Source: Gracilariopsis chorda (lineage: Eukaryota; Rhodophyta; Florideophyceae; Gracilariales; Gracilariaceae). From it: 64,000 nt of DNA. The notes under the pieces are model-generated. The model saw only the letters and a program-made list of their open reading frames with translations, did not search any database and was not told the DNA's origin. Shown here piece after piece: positions 1 through 11,025 of the stretch; the stretch's first letter is position 1; every line of letters starts with the position of its first letter. The position numbers and the translations under genes are program-made. The stretch is from assembly GCA_003194525.1 (NCBI GenBank), contig NBIV01000022.1:310001-374000 (forward strand), read 5' to 3'.

Positions 1-17
1 GAACTGACGGTACCACA
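1..17 (+). repeat. last 17 bp of the gypsy 5' LTR
   Basis: The sequence GAACTGACGGTACCACA is identical to the end of the 3' LTR at 9873-9889 and ends in CA, as LTRs do. The rest of this LTR is upstream of the window. Confidence 0.9.
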
Positions 18-19
18 AC

Positions 20-37
20 TGGTCTCCTGACTTAGAA
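20..37 (+). other. candidate primer-binding site of the gypsy element
   Basis: It begins TGGTCTCCTGAC two bases after the LTR end. A TGG start is the usual complement of a tRNA CCA tail. The priming tRNA was not identified. The untranslated leader continues to about 268. Confidence 0.55.
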
Positions 38-268
38 GGTCAGTTTCCTAAAGGAATCGCAAGAGTCACGACAGAACAGCGTTTCTAGTTTGCAACGATC
101 GGAACCCAACAGTGGAATTCTTCCTTAAGAGGAATCGGAAGTGGAAGGAAATCACCCTCGACCAACTCCAATATTGACCACTCAGAACCCCCAATAAAAA
201 CCCCCTCACAGGACCCTCAAGCAACCGACTCCGTCGGTGGGCGCAGCACGCGCAGCACTCCCCAGGAG

Positions 269-2441
269 ATGGCCGCCAGACTGAAGGATCCTGAAAGTCT
301 CCTTAGGAATCCCGGCTCCTCTGTGGAGCGTTTCAGGAATCGCCTTAGGAGAGTGCACGATCGGAGGCAAGCGGAATCCCCCGCGACACCTCTGGAGAAC
401 GGCGACGTGGAGGTTGAAGAACCACACACGGCATCGCAGCCGCCGCCTCAGAAGCTGCAGGGACGAGAACACCCGGAGGCTAACTCCCTCCTGGAGTCCC
501 TGGCCCCACGCCTTACGGATTGGCTCTCACAGAAGCCGGTCGAAAGAACTCCTGCAGGTGTCGAGGCGTATTTCGGAGCGCGCCGCCACGCCCTTGTGGA
601 GGAAATCGCAACGGATAGTGCTCACCGTGCTGTGGATGCCTTGCTCGATTCGGACCCCTTCCTAGAGGTGATATCAGATGTGATCCGTTCGGAGGTTCGT
701 TCCCAAACCGCGCAGCTGCTCCCCGCAGCGGCGTTTCAAAGTCATTCTTCCGTACAGGAGAGGTTCCCTCTATCAACACCTAGGGTGACACCGGGCAGAG
801 AAGGACAGGATACTGCCGCCCCCTACGCCAGAGGGGGAAAGGATACTGCCGTAGGGAAACGGGAACACCTCAGGAATATTGCTATGCACCGTCTGGATCT
901 GTCGCCCCACGGAGGAGGACAGGATACCGGTCGCGAAGTATTTCACCCAAGGAGAGAAGGACAGGATACTCCTCGGGTGAATCGCGATAGCGGGGGTATC
1001 GGCAGTCACCCAGACAACCTAAAGGAAAGACGCCAAAAGAAACGGAGGGAAAAAAGCAGAAAGCGAAACACCGATTCGGAGAGAAGCTCAGACTCTGAAT
1101 CCGTAAACAGCTCCAGCTCGGAGTACAGTATACCTCCCAAGGAGAAGAGCAGAAGGGTCAGGAAGGTCGTCCCGCTTAACGACCTCTTCGCCAAAGTGGT
1201 GGATTATGACACCTACAGGTTGAATGATCGCTCCACTCTTTATGACGCGTCGGTCGCTAAACGACTCACGAAGATCCAGCGCCGCATGGATATTCAAATG
1301 AAGACGCACTCCTTCTCAGGTGAAGACCCCATCTCGGTGTTGAATTTTCTCACACGCTTCCGTTCAGCGTGTAATACCAATGGTGTCCATGAAGGTGCCG
1401 CCGTATAGTGCTTTCAGTTCTACCTCACAGGTCAAGCGCACTCGCTGGTGCAGCCGCACCTCACGGCGGAGGGCACCATTGTGGATGATCCTGGAACGGA
1501 GATCTTGACGACGTACCCGGAGGTGGTGAATTTCCTCCTCAAAAGGTATGCAACGGACCAGGTGATAGCCGATGCTGACGCTGAAGTCACCTCCTATAGG
1601 GAGAATACGAGAATGACCGAAACGGAGTTCTCGCAGAAGCTGTGGACGAAGGCCTTACGGTGTGCGAACGTGTACTCCGAACGTCGGTTGAAGTCGTTGT
1701 TTGTCGAGAGACTCCTTCCCTTGATCCGCGCCAGGGTGCGTAATCACTTGACAACGCACCCGAAGACCACCTATACGGAGCTAACACGTTTCGCGGAATC
1801 ATATGGGGACACTCACCGTGCCGATCGCCGCAGCCACGCTCCACTTTCGGACAAACCGACGGCCTTAAGGAACCGTCGGGCATCCGCCCTGGGACTCCAG
1901 CACCTCAGGGGAGGTCGAAGAGCTCGCGCTCGAGGGAGAGCAAGAGGCCCTTGCTCTCACATATGCCTCATCTCAGGGAGCACCGTCTAGGACGAGGACA
2001 CCCTCGTCTCCTACTTCGTACGCCTCGGCAGGATCCTACAGGAGTGTCCGATTCGCGAACCCTCGAGGCTACCCACCGCCTTGCAGGATTTGCTTGTCTC
2101 GAGAGCCAGTACACTGTACTACTCTCACCCCGGCAATGAGGGCCGCCATCCTGCAGGAATGGGAGAAGAACTTCCAGGACCTGAAGGACAAACCAACGGA
2201 GAGCGGAAGTTATCGAACCGCGTATCACGATATCCGCTCCCCTCAAGGAAACTAAGGTTACCGCGCTCCAGTTGGAGTGCAGCCTGTTCCAGTGGCACTT
2301 GCACCGACAGCGCAAGGGCCGGCACCCAAACCGGCTGCACTTCAGAGGAACACGTCGCATCCCAATGCGCAACCACAGCAGCCGTCCCCCACTGGAACTC
2401 AGATCCCCTCCAACCAGGAAAACCCTCAGGATCACGCGTAG
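269..2441 (+). pseudogene. gypsy gag, broken
   Basis: The frame opens at ATG 269 and runs to an in-frame TAG at 1406-1408, then continues in the same frame (from about 1409) through a helical, capsid-like stretch to about 1.85 kb. Beyond that, the protein-like reading moves to the third forward frame. There it gives a Ser/Pro-rich segment and a short cysteine cluster at about 2082-2118 (C-x2-C-x6-H-C, knuckle-like), then a TAA at 2253 and a TAG at 2439 that may be the original gag end. The N-terminal part contains four degenerate GQDT/GKDT repeats (about 790-980) and a very basic, Ser-rich stretch (1020-1160). In the family, Gag forms the particle shell in the cytoplasm. Function here is lost by the stop and the shift. 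Confidence 0.75.
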
Positions 2442-3594
2442 AGGCTCCGCATGGCTCCCTACTATCGAGCCTTGGCCCCACGGAGGTCGCCTTTAGGAAA
2501 GGGGGAGAAGCCGTCTGCACGGTCGACGCAGAATCGGCGGGCCCCCCAATCCATTTGGACCCCTTCGACACCTTTGAGGATTCTGTTTGCACGCTCCGCC
2601 GTGAGAATTACAAGGTGTTTGCCTCAATAGGATGTTCCACACTCGCCTCCATAACGATGTGCGCTATCCTCGACACCGGAGCTGGCCCCAACCTGGTGCA
2701 CGCTGACGTGGTCCTGCGGTCTGCTTTCGGCTCCTTGAGGACTGGCAAGCTCCCTACGGTGCGCGACGCGTCGCGTCGAGCGTTGAACATCCTCGGAGCA
2801 TTACCCTTGTATCTCCGGCTGGGCTCCTTACAGGTGAAGATGTGGTTCCTAGTGGCGACCAACTTGGCAGCACAATGCATATTGGGCACTTCCTTTGTGG
2901 ATCGGTATGTACGTGTAATCTACCCAAGCCTGCGGAAGGTGACGTTTCACGACGCCGCCCCTGTAGGTATCGTGTCTGCATCTCCGGGACCGGATGCCAA
3001 CGGGCGTCACGTGGGTAATCTTTCAAAGGAGACGCAGTCGAATAAGCTCCGGGTGCTGAAGAGTATCCAAATACCCGCGAGGAGTCAGGCCGAAGTTTGG
3101 GTGCAGACCTCTGCATCTGGCCTTTCATTCGTACAGGGGAGCCCACATCTGACGACGAAGCAGCACTCCATGATGACGAACGGCGTTATGGAAATAGTGC
3201 CGAACATTCCCTTCAGGGTCGTGCTTGCCAACCTGAAGGAGTCGCCGTTACGGCTCCAGAAATGATCTGTCGTCGGATTGGCACTACCCGCCCCTGCAAG
3301 ACTGGCTCATCTTCCTCGTGCGGAAGACCTTGCGGAACGCGATGCAGTCGCCACCATGGAGGCTGAAGCGACATTAACGACTCCAGAGGAAGAGACGCCT
3401 GCCACCTGGCAGGAGAAGCTCCAAATTGGCGAAGATTTCGAAGAGTATCGCCATAGGATAGTGGAGATGCTATCAGCCTTTGAGGACATGTGGTCTGGTC
3501 GCCTGGGTCAGGTTAGCCTGGCCAAGCACCGGATTCAGCTCACAACTTATGCGAAACCCGTACACCAACTCCCGAGGAGGGCCGGACCCATGCG
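2442..3594 (+). pseudogene. gypsy protease and protease-RT spacer, interrupted by TGA
   Basis: The second forward frame is protein-like from about 2440. It contains the retropepsin active site ILDTGAGPN at about 2670-2696, followed by a hydrophobic beta-rich stretch with ILG near 2880, consistent with an aspartic protease domain. An in-frame TGA at 3263-3265 interrupts it. The same frame then continues with an acidic spacer and the conserved pre-RT segment (HRIQL..YAKPVHQLPRRAGP) until about 3590, where the reading moves to the first forward frame by a -1 shift. Whether that shift is a mutation or once served expression cannot be told from one copy. Confidence 0.75.
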
Positions 3595-6141
3595 CGCGAT
3601 TTCGAACGCTATGAGGTCCACTGGATGCTGGACAAGGGCGTTATCGAGCCTTCTAATTCCGAATGGGCCTTCCCGGTGGTGTTTGTGAAGAAGAAAGATG
3701 GATTTTTGAGGTTCTGCATTGACTATAGACGCCTCAACGAGATGACGGTACGCGATTGGTACGCGATACCCCGTATGGATGAATGTATTGACTCCTTAAG
3801 TGATGCCTCCGTTTTCTCCACGCTGGATGCCAACAGAGGCTACTGGCAGATTGAGATGGATGACTCCGATAAGGATAAGACAACGTTCACCTCGCACTGT
3901 GGAATTTTCAGATTCCTAAGGATGCCATTTGGATTGAAGAATGCGCCCGCTACGTTACAACGAGCGGTGGACATAATCCTGTCGAAGGTGAAGTGGCAGT
4001 ACGCCCTCGTGTATATTGACGATGTCACTATATACTCCCGCAGCGTGGAGAAGCACTTTATGCATGTGAGGCACGTGCTCCAACTCCTGAAAAATGCTGG
4101 ACTCACCTTGAAGCTGGAGAAGTGTTTCTTTTTCAAGTCCTCGGTGGATTATCTGGGGCACGTTGTGCTCCCGGGCCGCCTACAGGTTTCCAAAAAAACT
4201 CAGGACGCCATCAAGGAAGCTCACCCTCCCACAAACCAGAAGGAACTCCGCTCCTTCCTGGGGTTGTGTAATGTCTTTCGGAGGTTTGTCCCGAATTTCT
4301 CCCGCATTGCGGCACCGTTAAATCGCCTCTTGGAGAACGGCAAGCCGACGCAATTGGATATCCTGACGGACGAAGAGTTTGAAGCCTTTAACACCTTGAA
4401 GAGGAGATTAATAGAGCCACAGATCTTGGTACTCCCGAGGCGGCACGGCCGAATGGTGCTGGACACAGACGCCTGTAAATATCAGGTCGGATGTGCCCTC
4501 CTACAGGAACAACCTGAAGGTGAACTTCAACCTATAGGATACTGGAGTCGCAGCCTTTCACCTACGGAACGGAATTATTCCACCTCGAAGCGCGAATGTC
4601 TCGCGATCATATGGGCGGTGTTGCTTTTACGCCCGTACCTGGAAGGCGTGCGTTTCACCCTGAGGACGGACCACGCACCATTGAAGTGGATACTTTCCCT
4701 GACGGATGCTTCCGGTCGCCTGGAAATGTGGAGGCTACGCCTCCTGGAGTTCAAATTTGACATCGTCCACCGCCCCGGCATAAAACACCAGGCAGTGGAC
4801 GCACTGTCACGAATCTCCACCGAGGGAGATGACAAAACATCTTTGGAGGACACAATTCCGTGTCTAGTCATCAAGGAAGCCGACAGGAAAGAAGGATCCG
4901 ATGGAGAATGCTTGGAATGCTGTGAACCTGGAGGCAAGTTTAGTGGGCTCCCTGAGGTGATGGCCCTTGTTGAGGAGGAGAAAGAAGTTCTCCCCATCAC
5001 CATAGCGGAGTTCCTGAAGGAGCAGAGTACAGATGCATACTGCAAAGAGCGCCTCGCCACTGTGGGGAGTCTAACATCGTCATTCGATATCGACCGAGAC
5101 GGCGTACTGGTACGCCGTGCTCCCCTGCACGGAGCTCTCCAAAAGGTGGTCCCGACGAGTCTACGGGCGAGGGTGCTGTATATTTCGCACTACCCTCAGC
5201 TTGCCGGGCACCTCGGGGGATCGCGCATGTATTTCACCATGAGGAGGGAGTTCTATTGGCCAAATATGGCTAATGACGCCTTCCAAACGGTGGCGGATTG
5301 CCACTCGTGCGCCGCCGCTAGGGGGAATATCCGCAGACACCGGACGCCCCTCACCCTGTTTCCGCCTTCAGGACCTTTGGAGTTCGTGGCCATGGACATT
5401 TTGGGCCCTCTCCCCAACACGGAGCGAGGGTACCGATTTATCCTCGTGATCACCGATCGGTTCTCGAAGATCACGCGCGCCATTCCCCTCCGGAGCACCA
5501 CTGCAGCAGTAATTGCCGACACCTTTCTGGAGCACTGGGTTTACCCATATGGGATACCGTTGTATCTCCTTACGGACAACGGACCCCAGTTCGCGGCGAA
5601 GCTATTCAGCGCCATCTCCGGAAAGCTGGGGATGAAGCAGTTGTTTACAACCGCCTATCACCCCCAGACCAACGGACAGGCGGAGAGGATTAACAAAACC
5701 ATCGCCTCAAGGTTGAAGCACTACGTAGCGGACCACCAGAAGGATTGGGACGCATACGTGGGCCCGTTCACGTATGCACACAACCTGCAGGTGCATCGCT
5801 CCACGGGGACCGCTCCTTTCAATATGGTGCTCTCGCGCATCCCGCCTAGTGCCGTGATTGCGGCACGCGCCATGGCGCACCCAGCGGATGAGCCACCAAT
5901 ACCAACAGCGGCGCAAGCAAAACGCTCCATCTTAAGGCGGTATGAGGACGCACTCTCCCTCGCAAAGGAGAGACTCAACGCCTTGCAGAGGAGATATAAA
6001 CAGGATTTCGACCGGAAGGTGAAAGGAGGCCCTCACCTGAAGGAAGGCGACGAGGTTTTCCTCGACAAACCTGGGGAGACATCCGACGAACCGCCGGACG
6101 TCACGCGCAAGTTTGTGCCGAACACCTCAGGGCCTTACTAA
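3595..6141 (+). pseudogene. gypsy reverse transcriptase, RNase H and integrase
   Basis: This long frame (ATG at 3625, homology from about 3595) carries the whole RT: FPVVFVKKKDG, the LDANRGYWQI block, MPFGLKNAP and the YIDD catalytic box at about 4012-4023. RNase H follows (LDTDACKYQVG, RECLAIIWA, TDHAPLKWIL). The integrase has a His-His-Cys-Cys finger (about 5190-5320) and a D,D-35-E core (AMDILGPL, TDNGPQF, NGQAERINKT). The C-terminal GPY module is cut by TAA at 6139-6141, right after GPY; the same frame continues past it with VLD. In life this polyprotein copies the RNA and integrates the cDNA. The frame is otherwise intact over 2.5 kb, so decay is recent relative to host time scales. Confidence 0.9.
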
Positions 6142-6579
6142 GTCCTGGACACCTGTAGGGACACTGTCGCCATTGAGGTAAACGGGCTCCGAGACGTCGT
6201 CTCCCGTGATAGGGTAACGAAAGTCCCGACGCCCAGCCCTTCAGGAATGCCCGCCACCCCACCTCAGGGGCCACGCGCGGAACTTCCTCCTCCGACCACC
6301 TCAGGAGCGACGACACCGCTGGATACTGGAAATCTCATCACACCGTTCGGTGAACCATTGATGGAAGCTCCAGACGCCATCATGACCCCTCAAGGTGATA
6401 TCCTCTACGCGGTAGACCATATCGTCTCTCACCGACAAACCTCTGCAGGGATACTGTACCGCATCCGCTGGTACGGGTACACCTCAAAGGACGACATGGA
6501 AGAACCTCCGAAACACATCCCGGAGAACTTCATCAGAAGATACCACGCCAATCTGGAGCGGAAACGCATCTCTGCATAG
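6142..6579 (+). pseudogene. gypsy integrase tail with chromodomain
   Basis: It is in the same frame as the integrase, separated only by the TAA at 6139. The end of the GPY module is followed by a Pro/Thr-rich linker and a chromodomain (AVDHIVSHR, ILYRIRWYGY, PENFIRRYH; about 6400-6555). Chromodomains at this place define the chromovirus branch of Ty3/gypsy and are thought to steer integration to particular chromatin. An ATG at 6247 opens the remaining 110 codons. Confidence 0.8.
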
Positions 6580-6589
6580 GCGTTTCCGT

Positions 6590-6609
6590 TTAGGAAAGGG
6601 GGAGGGGGC
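6590..6609 (+). other. internal polypurine tract
   Basis: TTAGGAAAGGGGGAGGGGGC lies 11 bases after the pol stop. Its core AGGAAAGGGGG is shared with the tract that abuts the 3' LTR (9324-9334) and with one at 2495-2505. It could act as a second, central plus-strand primer, or mark the old 3' end of the element before the antisense segment was added. Neither is shown. Confidence 0.45.
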
Positions 6610-6849
6610 CCCCAACCGGAGTTGTTTTTCGTTTCCGCTATCTATTTCCCACCTGGAGTTCTCTTTTTCGCCTCCAGGACGCCGTTGCCCGCTTCTCGCA
6701 AGCTCCCGCGGTGGCACTTCGTGTCGCTGAGCGCGCGGGCACGGCCCATTTGTATTGCAATTACCGTTCACGGAGCTTCTGCTCCAACTCAAGGATCTTT
6801 TATTCCGTCGCTACCGGGGAGTAACTCCCATCGCCGGGGTTTCTTCCGC

Positions 6850-9150
6850 CTACAGGTCACTGAACCGTGTTGCATACTCTGCTTCGAGGCGAGCTTTCGC
6901 CGTGAGCGCTTGGCTCTCGAAGAACTCCGCCAGGCTCTCCTTGATGGCCGCCATCGAGGCTCGGTCCGCCCAGGCCTTATGGAGTTCTAGGACCCAGGTG
7001 CGAGCCTCACGCAAAGCCTCTACAGGAGAAGTCGGAGCAGGACGGCCCGTCACCAGGCACGCCTGCACCAACTCCTGTAAGGCAGCACCCAGAGCCCCAG
7101 AGGATAACCCGCCCGAGGGTGCGCCAGAAGCGGCAACCTCCGTCGACGGAACAACAACTGCCACGGAAGGAGTGGCGGACGGCGGACTGGCTGGGACAGG
7201 AGGCTCCCGAGTGGATTCTGCAGGCACCGCCGCGGAGGTCGGCAGGTCCAAGGATGGAATAGGCGACACCGGAGGTGATGGCGGTACGGGAACCGGAACG
7301 ATCCTCAGGCGAGGCTGAGCAACCGGCACCGGGACGCTCCGCAGTCGGGGTTGCGCCACCGGGGCCGAAGCAGCCGGGACAGGAGTAATCTAGTCCTCTT
7401 CCATAGGAGACACGGCGGCAACCACTGCGGGAGGATCCGGCATCGAGGCTGGAAGCTGCGTCCCGACCTCCGAAGGCGCAGCCACGTCCTGCGACGGAGC
7501 CGGTAACGGAAGAGGCGTGTGAGTTGCCAGACTCTCCACCATGGGATCATAGTCGGGGACACGGAGCCGTGGCACCCGAGGAACCCGAGAAGGGGCAAGA
7601 CGGGGAAAGGCCGGGTAGGCTCGCCCGTCATCGTCTCCACTGGGGCTCCTCACAATGGGGTGAAACTTGTCTTCGCCATAGTCATACCAAAGGAAGCCCG
7701 GCGTATCGTTCCACGCCACCTGCAGGTTGTAATCCAGCAGCGTTTCCGCCTCGGATTTGCTCCACGCGGTGCCCTTGACCAGGTTCTGAGTTCCGAAGGA
7801 GCGCAGGACCCGGATAATCGACGCCGACAAGGGGAGCAAACGTCCGGCGGTTGGCTGATACGAAGAATCCCAGTAGAGGCGACCATCGCGGCACCGAGTA
7901 TAGGAAGTGACGCCTTCGTCCGCTGCCTGGAGATAAGCCGTTAGGGTGCCGACTGCGAACTCCGTCGAGGCAATCAACATGACGAAACGCCCTAAAGAGT
8001 CATGGGGATCCAGAACCTCCGCGGTGTGGTACGCGAGGGTGATGGGCGTTGCCACGCAGAGGTGCGGGGATACCCAATGGTCCCTCCAGGAGTCGTTCAC
8101 CTTGAGGTAATACTTCGGACGTTGCCCGGAAGGCATGTCATGGAACTACGTGTTGTGCCAACCGTAGAAGTATCCAAAGGCGTTCCGCACTCGGGTCTCA
8201 TCCGCAAGGTGCGTCCCCCATCGGTTGCGGTTGAGCCAATAGAGGCCATCGTAAGGGGGATCGAAGGGCAGCACCGCAAGGGCAGGGCGTCCATCGGCGA
8301 TGCTTCTGGGCCGCCCCGCTCGCTGGTGTAAACTTTCCTTGTGGAGGAGTAGTTGGAGCCGAGTCTGGATCTCACGCTCTTCGGCACACCTGAGGTAAGG
8401 AGTGTCGCAGTGCCCCACCGTGGTCGGAGCGTTGTCACCGTGCACCAGAGTGTGGAGCCAGTGAGCGCGAAAGGCGTCCACCCGGTTCCGCTTCTGGTCG
8501 TTCCAAGCAACCTCCGGTACGGCACGGAATCTCATCGCCAGAAGTTACGGTCCGAAATGGTGAATGTAGTCCTCCACGGGGCACGGGAGACTGACGCGTC
8601 TATCATGGAAGGGCACGAAGACCCGCGTGGCACGATGGTCGAACTGTTCCCCTGGGCGGAACGGCGCACCGGTGGAGGTGAGATAGACCTCAGGATCGGA
8701 CGGAGACGTAGGCGCCTGGGCTGGAGAAGTCATTCCGAAGGTGTACGTCATTGGAAGGATTGCGACTGAATGTGTCGTAGCACCTGAGGAGATTGACTGG
8801 ACGCCACTGGGGGAGCGCCCCGCGGTTATATGCCCGACCGGGGAGGGAGCCGCGTCAAGACGCCATCGTGGAATGCGCGGAGAGGACGGACGACGGGATG
8901 CAGGTGGGGTATGGAGCACCATGGCAACGAGCGAGTTCATAGCAGACGGAGGACGACGGCAGGGCAGAATCGGAAAGTATGAGTGTGTTGTCCCCAATGA
9001 GGATGGACGAGCGGACGCGACGGCGCGGGCATTTCCCAAAAGGGATCCTCGACAAAATCGGGATGCCAGGCGCTCCAGCATCAGCAGGGTGCGCCGAGAA
9101 GGAGTGACGAGGATAAGTCGAGAAGAGCTAAGGGCCCGGAACCGCCTCAA
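6850..9150 (-). pseudogene. antisense accessory reading frame inside the gypsy element, three stops
   Basis: On the minus strand one frame runs from ATG 9148-9150 to TAG 6850-6852 (766 codons). It is interrupted only by TAA 8545-8547, TAG 8146-8148 and TAG 7390-7392. The segments read as ordinary protein: a Ser/Pro-rich N-terminus, a central part rich in Trp, Tyr and His (about 8540-7640), a Pro/Val-rich repeat stretch (about 7600-7200) and a helical C-terminus rich in Ala, Leu and Glu. I recognise no domain. It is convergent with pol and starts 187 bp inside the 3' LTR. Extra antisense frames at this place are known from the Tat/Ogre group of plant gypsy elements; here the host element is a chromovirus. 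The GC-rich sequence makes chance long frames easier, which lowers certainty. Confidence 0.5.
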
Positions 9151-9323
9151 CGGAGACGCACGAGCCTGCGGTCGGTACGCCGCGCGGGAATGGGGAAGTA
9201 CGGAGGAACGCCTGAAGGAGAGGAGTTGTTACATCGCGGGAGGCCGCTCTGACATCAACACCGATAAGAGCCGCTTAAGGACCGAGCTATGGGAAGATGC
9301 ACCTCGGGGACGTGGTGCAGTTC

Positions 9324-9334
9324 AGGAAAGGGGG
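9324..9334 (+). other. polypurine tract of the gypsy element
   Basis: AGGAAAGGGGG lies two bases before the TG that opens the 3' LTR, the expected position of the plus-strand primer. Confidence 0.75.
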
Positions 9335-9336
9335 TA

Positions 9337-9889
9337 TGTAGTACAGTGGATCCTAAGGTGATATTGTGGTGTGGCTTTACGACCAGATATTCCTAAGAAG
9401 GGCCCGTATTTTATTAACTGAGCCACGCGGTGCATAGCTCGGCCCACCTGCGCTACAGTACCCTTGAGGAACGGTAGAATTTAGATTTATTTTAGTTAAT
9501 TGGTGCAGGTAATTACTACAGTAGTGAGACCTACCGAGGCGGGCTCCCGGCGTAGTACTTAACCTGCCGGTCGAGCTCCACCTCTTGGGAAGTAAACCAA
9601 GCACCCTTGAGTTTACGTCTATTTTTCCGGTTGGAGACTCTCGTCGAACCTCCGTAGGTTTCTAAGCCGCCGATCCCCAGGTTGCCTCGTAGCAGCGCCT
9701 GTAGGAGCATTGTCCGCCCAGTGAACCTCCCTTTCCGCTTGGTGTTTGCGGACCCCCTTTCAGAATTCCCCCGGCTCGTGACAGCGATTACCGGAGACCA
9801 CCTTTAGGAACTCGCGCCTTTGGATTCAACAAAAACTCCTAACGGAGGTTGTGCGCTAATAACTCGAAAGGAGAACTGACGGTACCACA
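9337..9889 (+). repeat. gypsy 3' LTR
   Basis: The 553-bp segment starts TGTAGTACAG directly after the purine tract and ends GGTACCACA, with its last 17 bases matching the 5' LTR remnant. TG..CA ends fit an LTR. No gene is visible inside. Confidence 0.85.
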
Positions 9890-10872
9890 CTGTGTACGAA
9901 GCACAAGGACAAATGCTGAAGAAAATAATAATTAACTTTCGAACAAATATTTTTTCGCCGGGTCAGATTTATGTTGGACGTTCGCGTGTAAGAACATCTG
10001 ATGATGTGTTACTGCTTCCAGGAGAAGAATTAACCACCTGAAATGCGCACGGTTTCGATCCAATGTTAGCAAGCATCACATATCATATTCTACAAGGAGC
10101 TGTAGACTTTTTAGAAAAGCATCATTAATTTCACATAATTCAGTTTATTTGTAAACCAAAATTTGTGCGGATATCTTATGAAACATCTCGAACACGACGC
10201 AAAGCGCCGACTGCGGCTGATGATCACATTTGTTGTGTTCCCACTTTCTATCCCAACAAAGTTCCGTACTCTAATAATGTTTTATTGTATAAAGGGGGTG
10301 TTGGTGATTGACGGACGGCGTTATGCCAGAACATTTTCTTGCCCGCTCCTTTCAGTGCATACAATTTCCGGTATGGCGCAACGCCTTACCGCCGATTCAA
10401 AATTTTAGCAGCAGCAGCAGCCGCCAAGCGTAAAGCAAATTGGCTGCTGCTGTATTATGACAGATCTTGCTGCTCAGTGATTTGCATTTAACTACTGGTA
10501 ACCATCTAACTGGACAGTGGTTAGCACTGCACTCATTGTGCTCGTGCCAGCGAATTACACTATATTCTACATCAAAAAATGCAGTGCAAGCTACTCAGCC
10601 ATGTGCAGACGCTCAAATGCAGCTCTATTCCATATTAACTCTCGGCACCGCGGCTCTTATTGGTTTGCAGGCTGTTTGCGAACCATAAAGAGCAGAAACG
10701 GCCTGCAGATCCCCCGTAGTGCGCCTAATTCAGCGGCGCGCAGCGCCACCCGCGCCCGAAGGCTGCTTCCTCTTGTCTAACCTACTTCTATCTAACCTAC
10801 GTCTAACCTACGTAAGGATTTGCATTACAACGACCTTCAAACCCTTTAGAAAATAAATAAAATGCACGATTT

Positions 10873-10962
10873 GGTTTTTTTGGCGCAAACTGCGCCTGCA
10901 CCCAAAAGCGTGCTTCACGTTCAGTTTTTGAACCTTTTTGGTGCGCCAAAATTTTCCGCCAA
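10873..10962. promoter_or_regulatory. cluster of E2F-like sites
   Basis: TTTTTTGGCGCAAA, GGTGCGCCAAAA and ATTTTCCGCC lie within 90 bp and match the E2F/DP consensus TTTSSCGC in both orientations. The cluster is about 900 bp upstream of the GRDP-like gene, so its target is unclear. Confidence 0.3.
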
Positions 10963-11025
10963 TGATAACCAAACGTTTGGACAACCAAAACGTTTGATTC
11001 TCAGGTTTGTGACCGCTGAAGCTCC

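Larger units (their letters stand above)
1..9889 (+). mobile_element. Ty3/gypsy chromodomain LTR retrotransposon, 5' LTR almost entirely off-window, decayed
   Basis: Bases 1-17 are identical to 9873-9889, the last 17 bases of the 3' LTR, so the window starts at the end of the 5' LTR. The internal part (18-9336) carries gag, protease, reverse transcriptase, RNase H, integrase and a chromodomain in that order, which is the Ty3/gypsy arrangement. The sense frames are broken by in-frame stops at 1406, 2253, 3263 and 6139, a +1 shift near 1.85 kb and a -1 shift near 3.59 kb, so the copy is not autonomous. It is unusually long because 2.7 kb of extra DNA with an antisense frame lies between pol and the 3' LTR. 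A 5-bp target duplication cannot be checked, because the left flank is missing; the right flank starts CTGTG. Confidence 0.93.

Noticed and set aside
1988-1990. TAG as a further gag-breaking stop
   Set aside because: By this point the protein-like reading has already moved to another frame, so the stop lies in an out-of-frame shadow.
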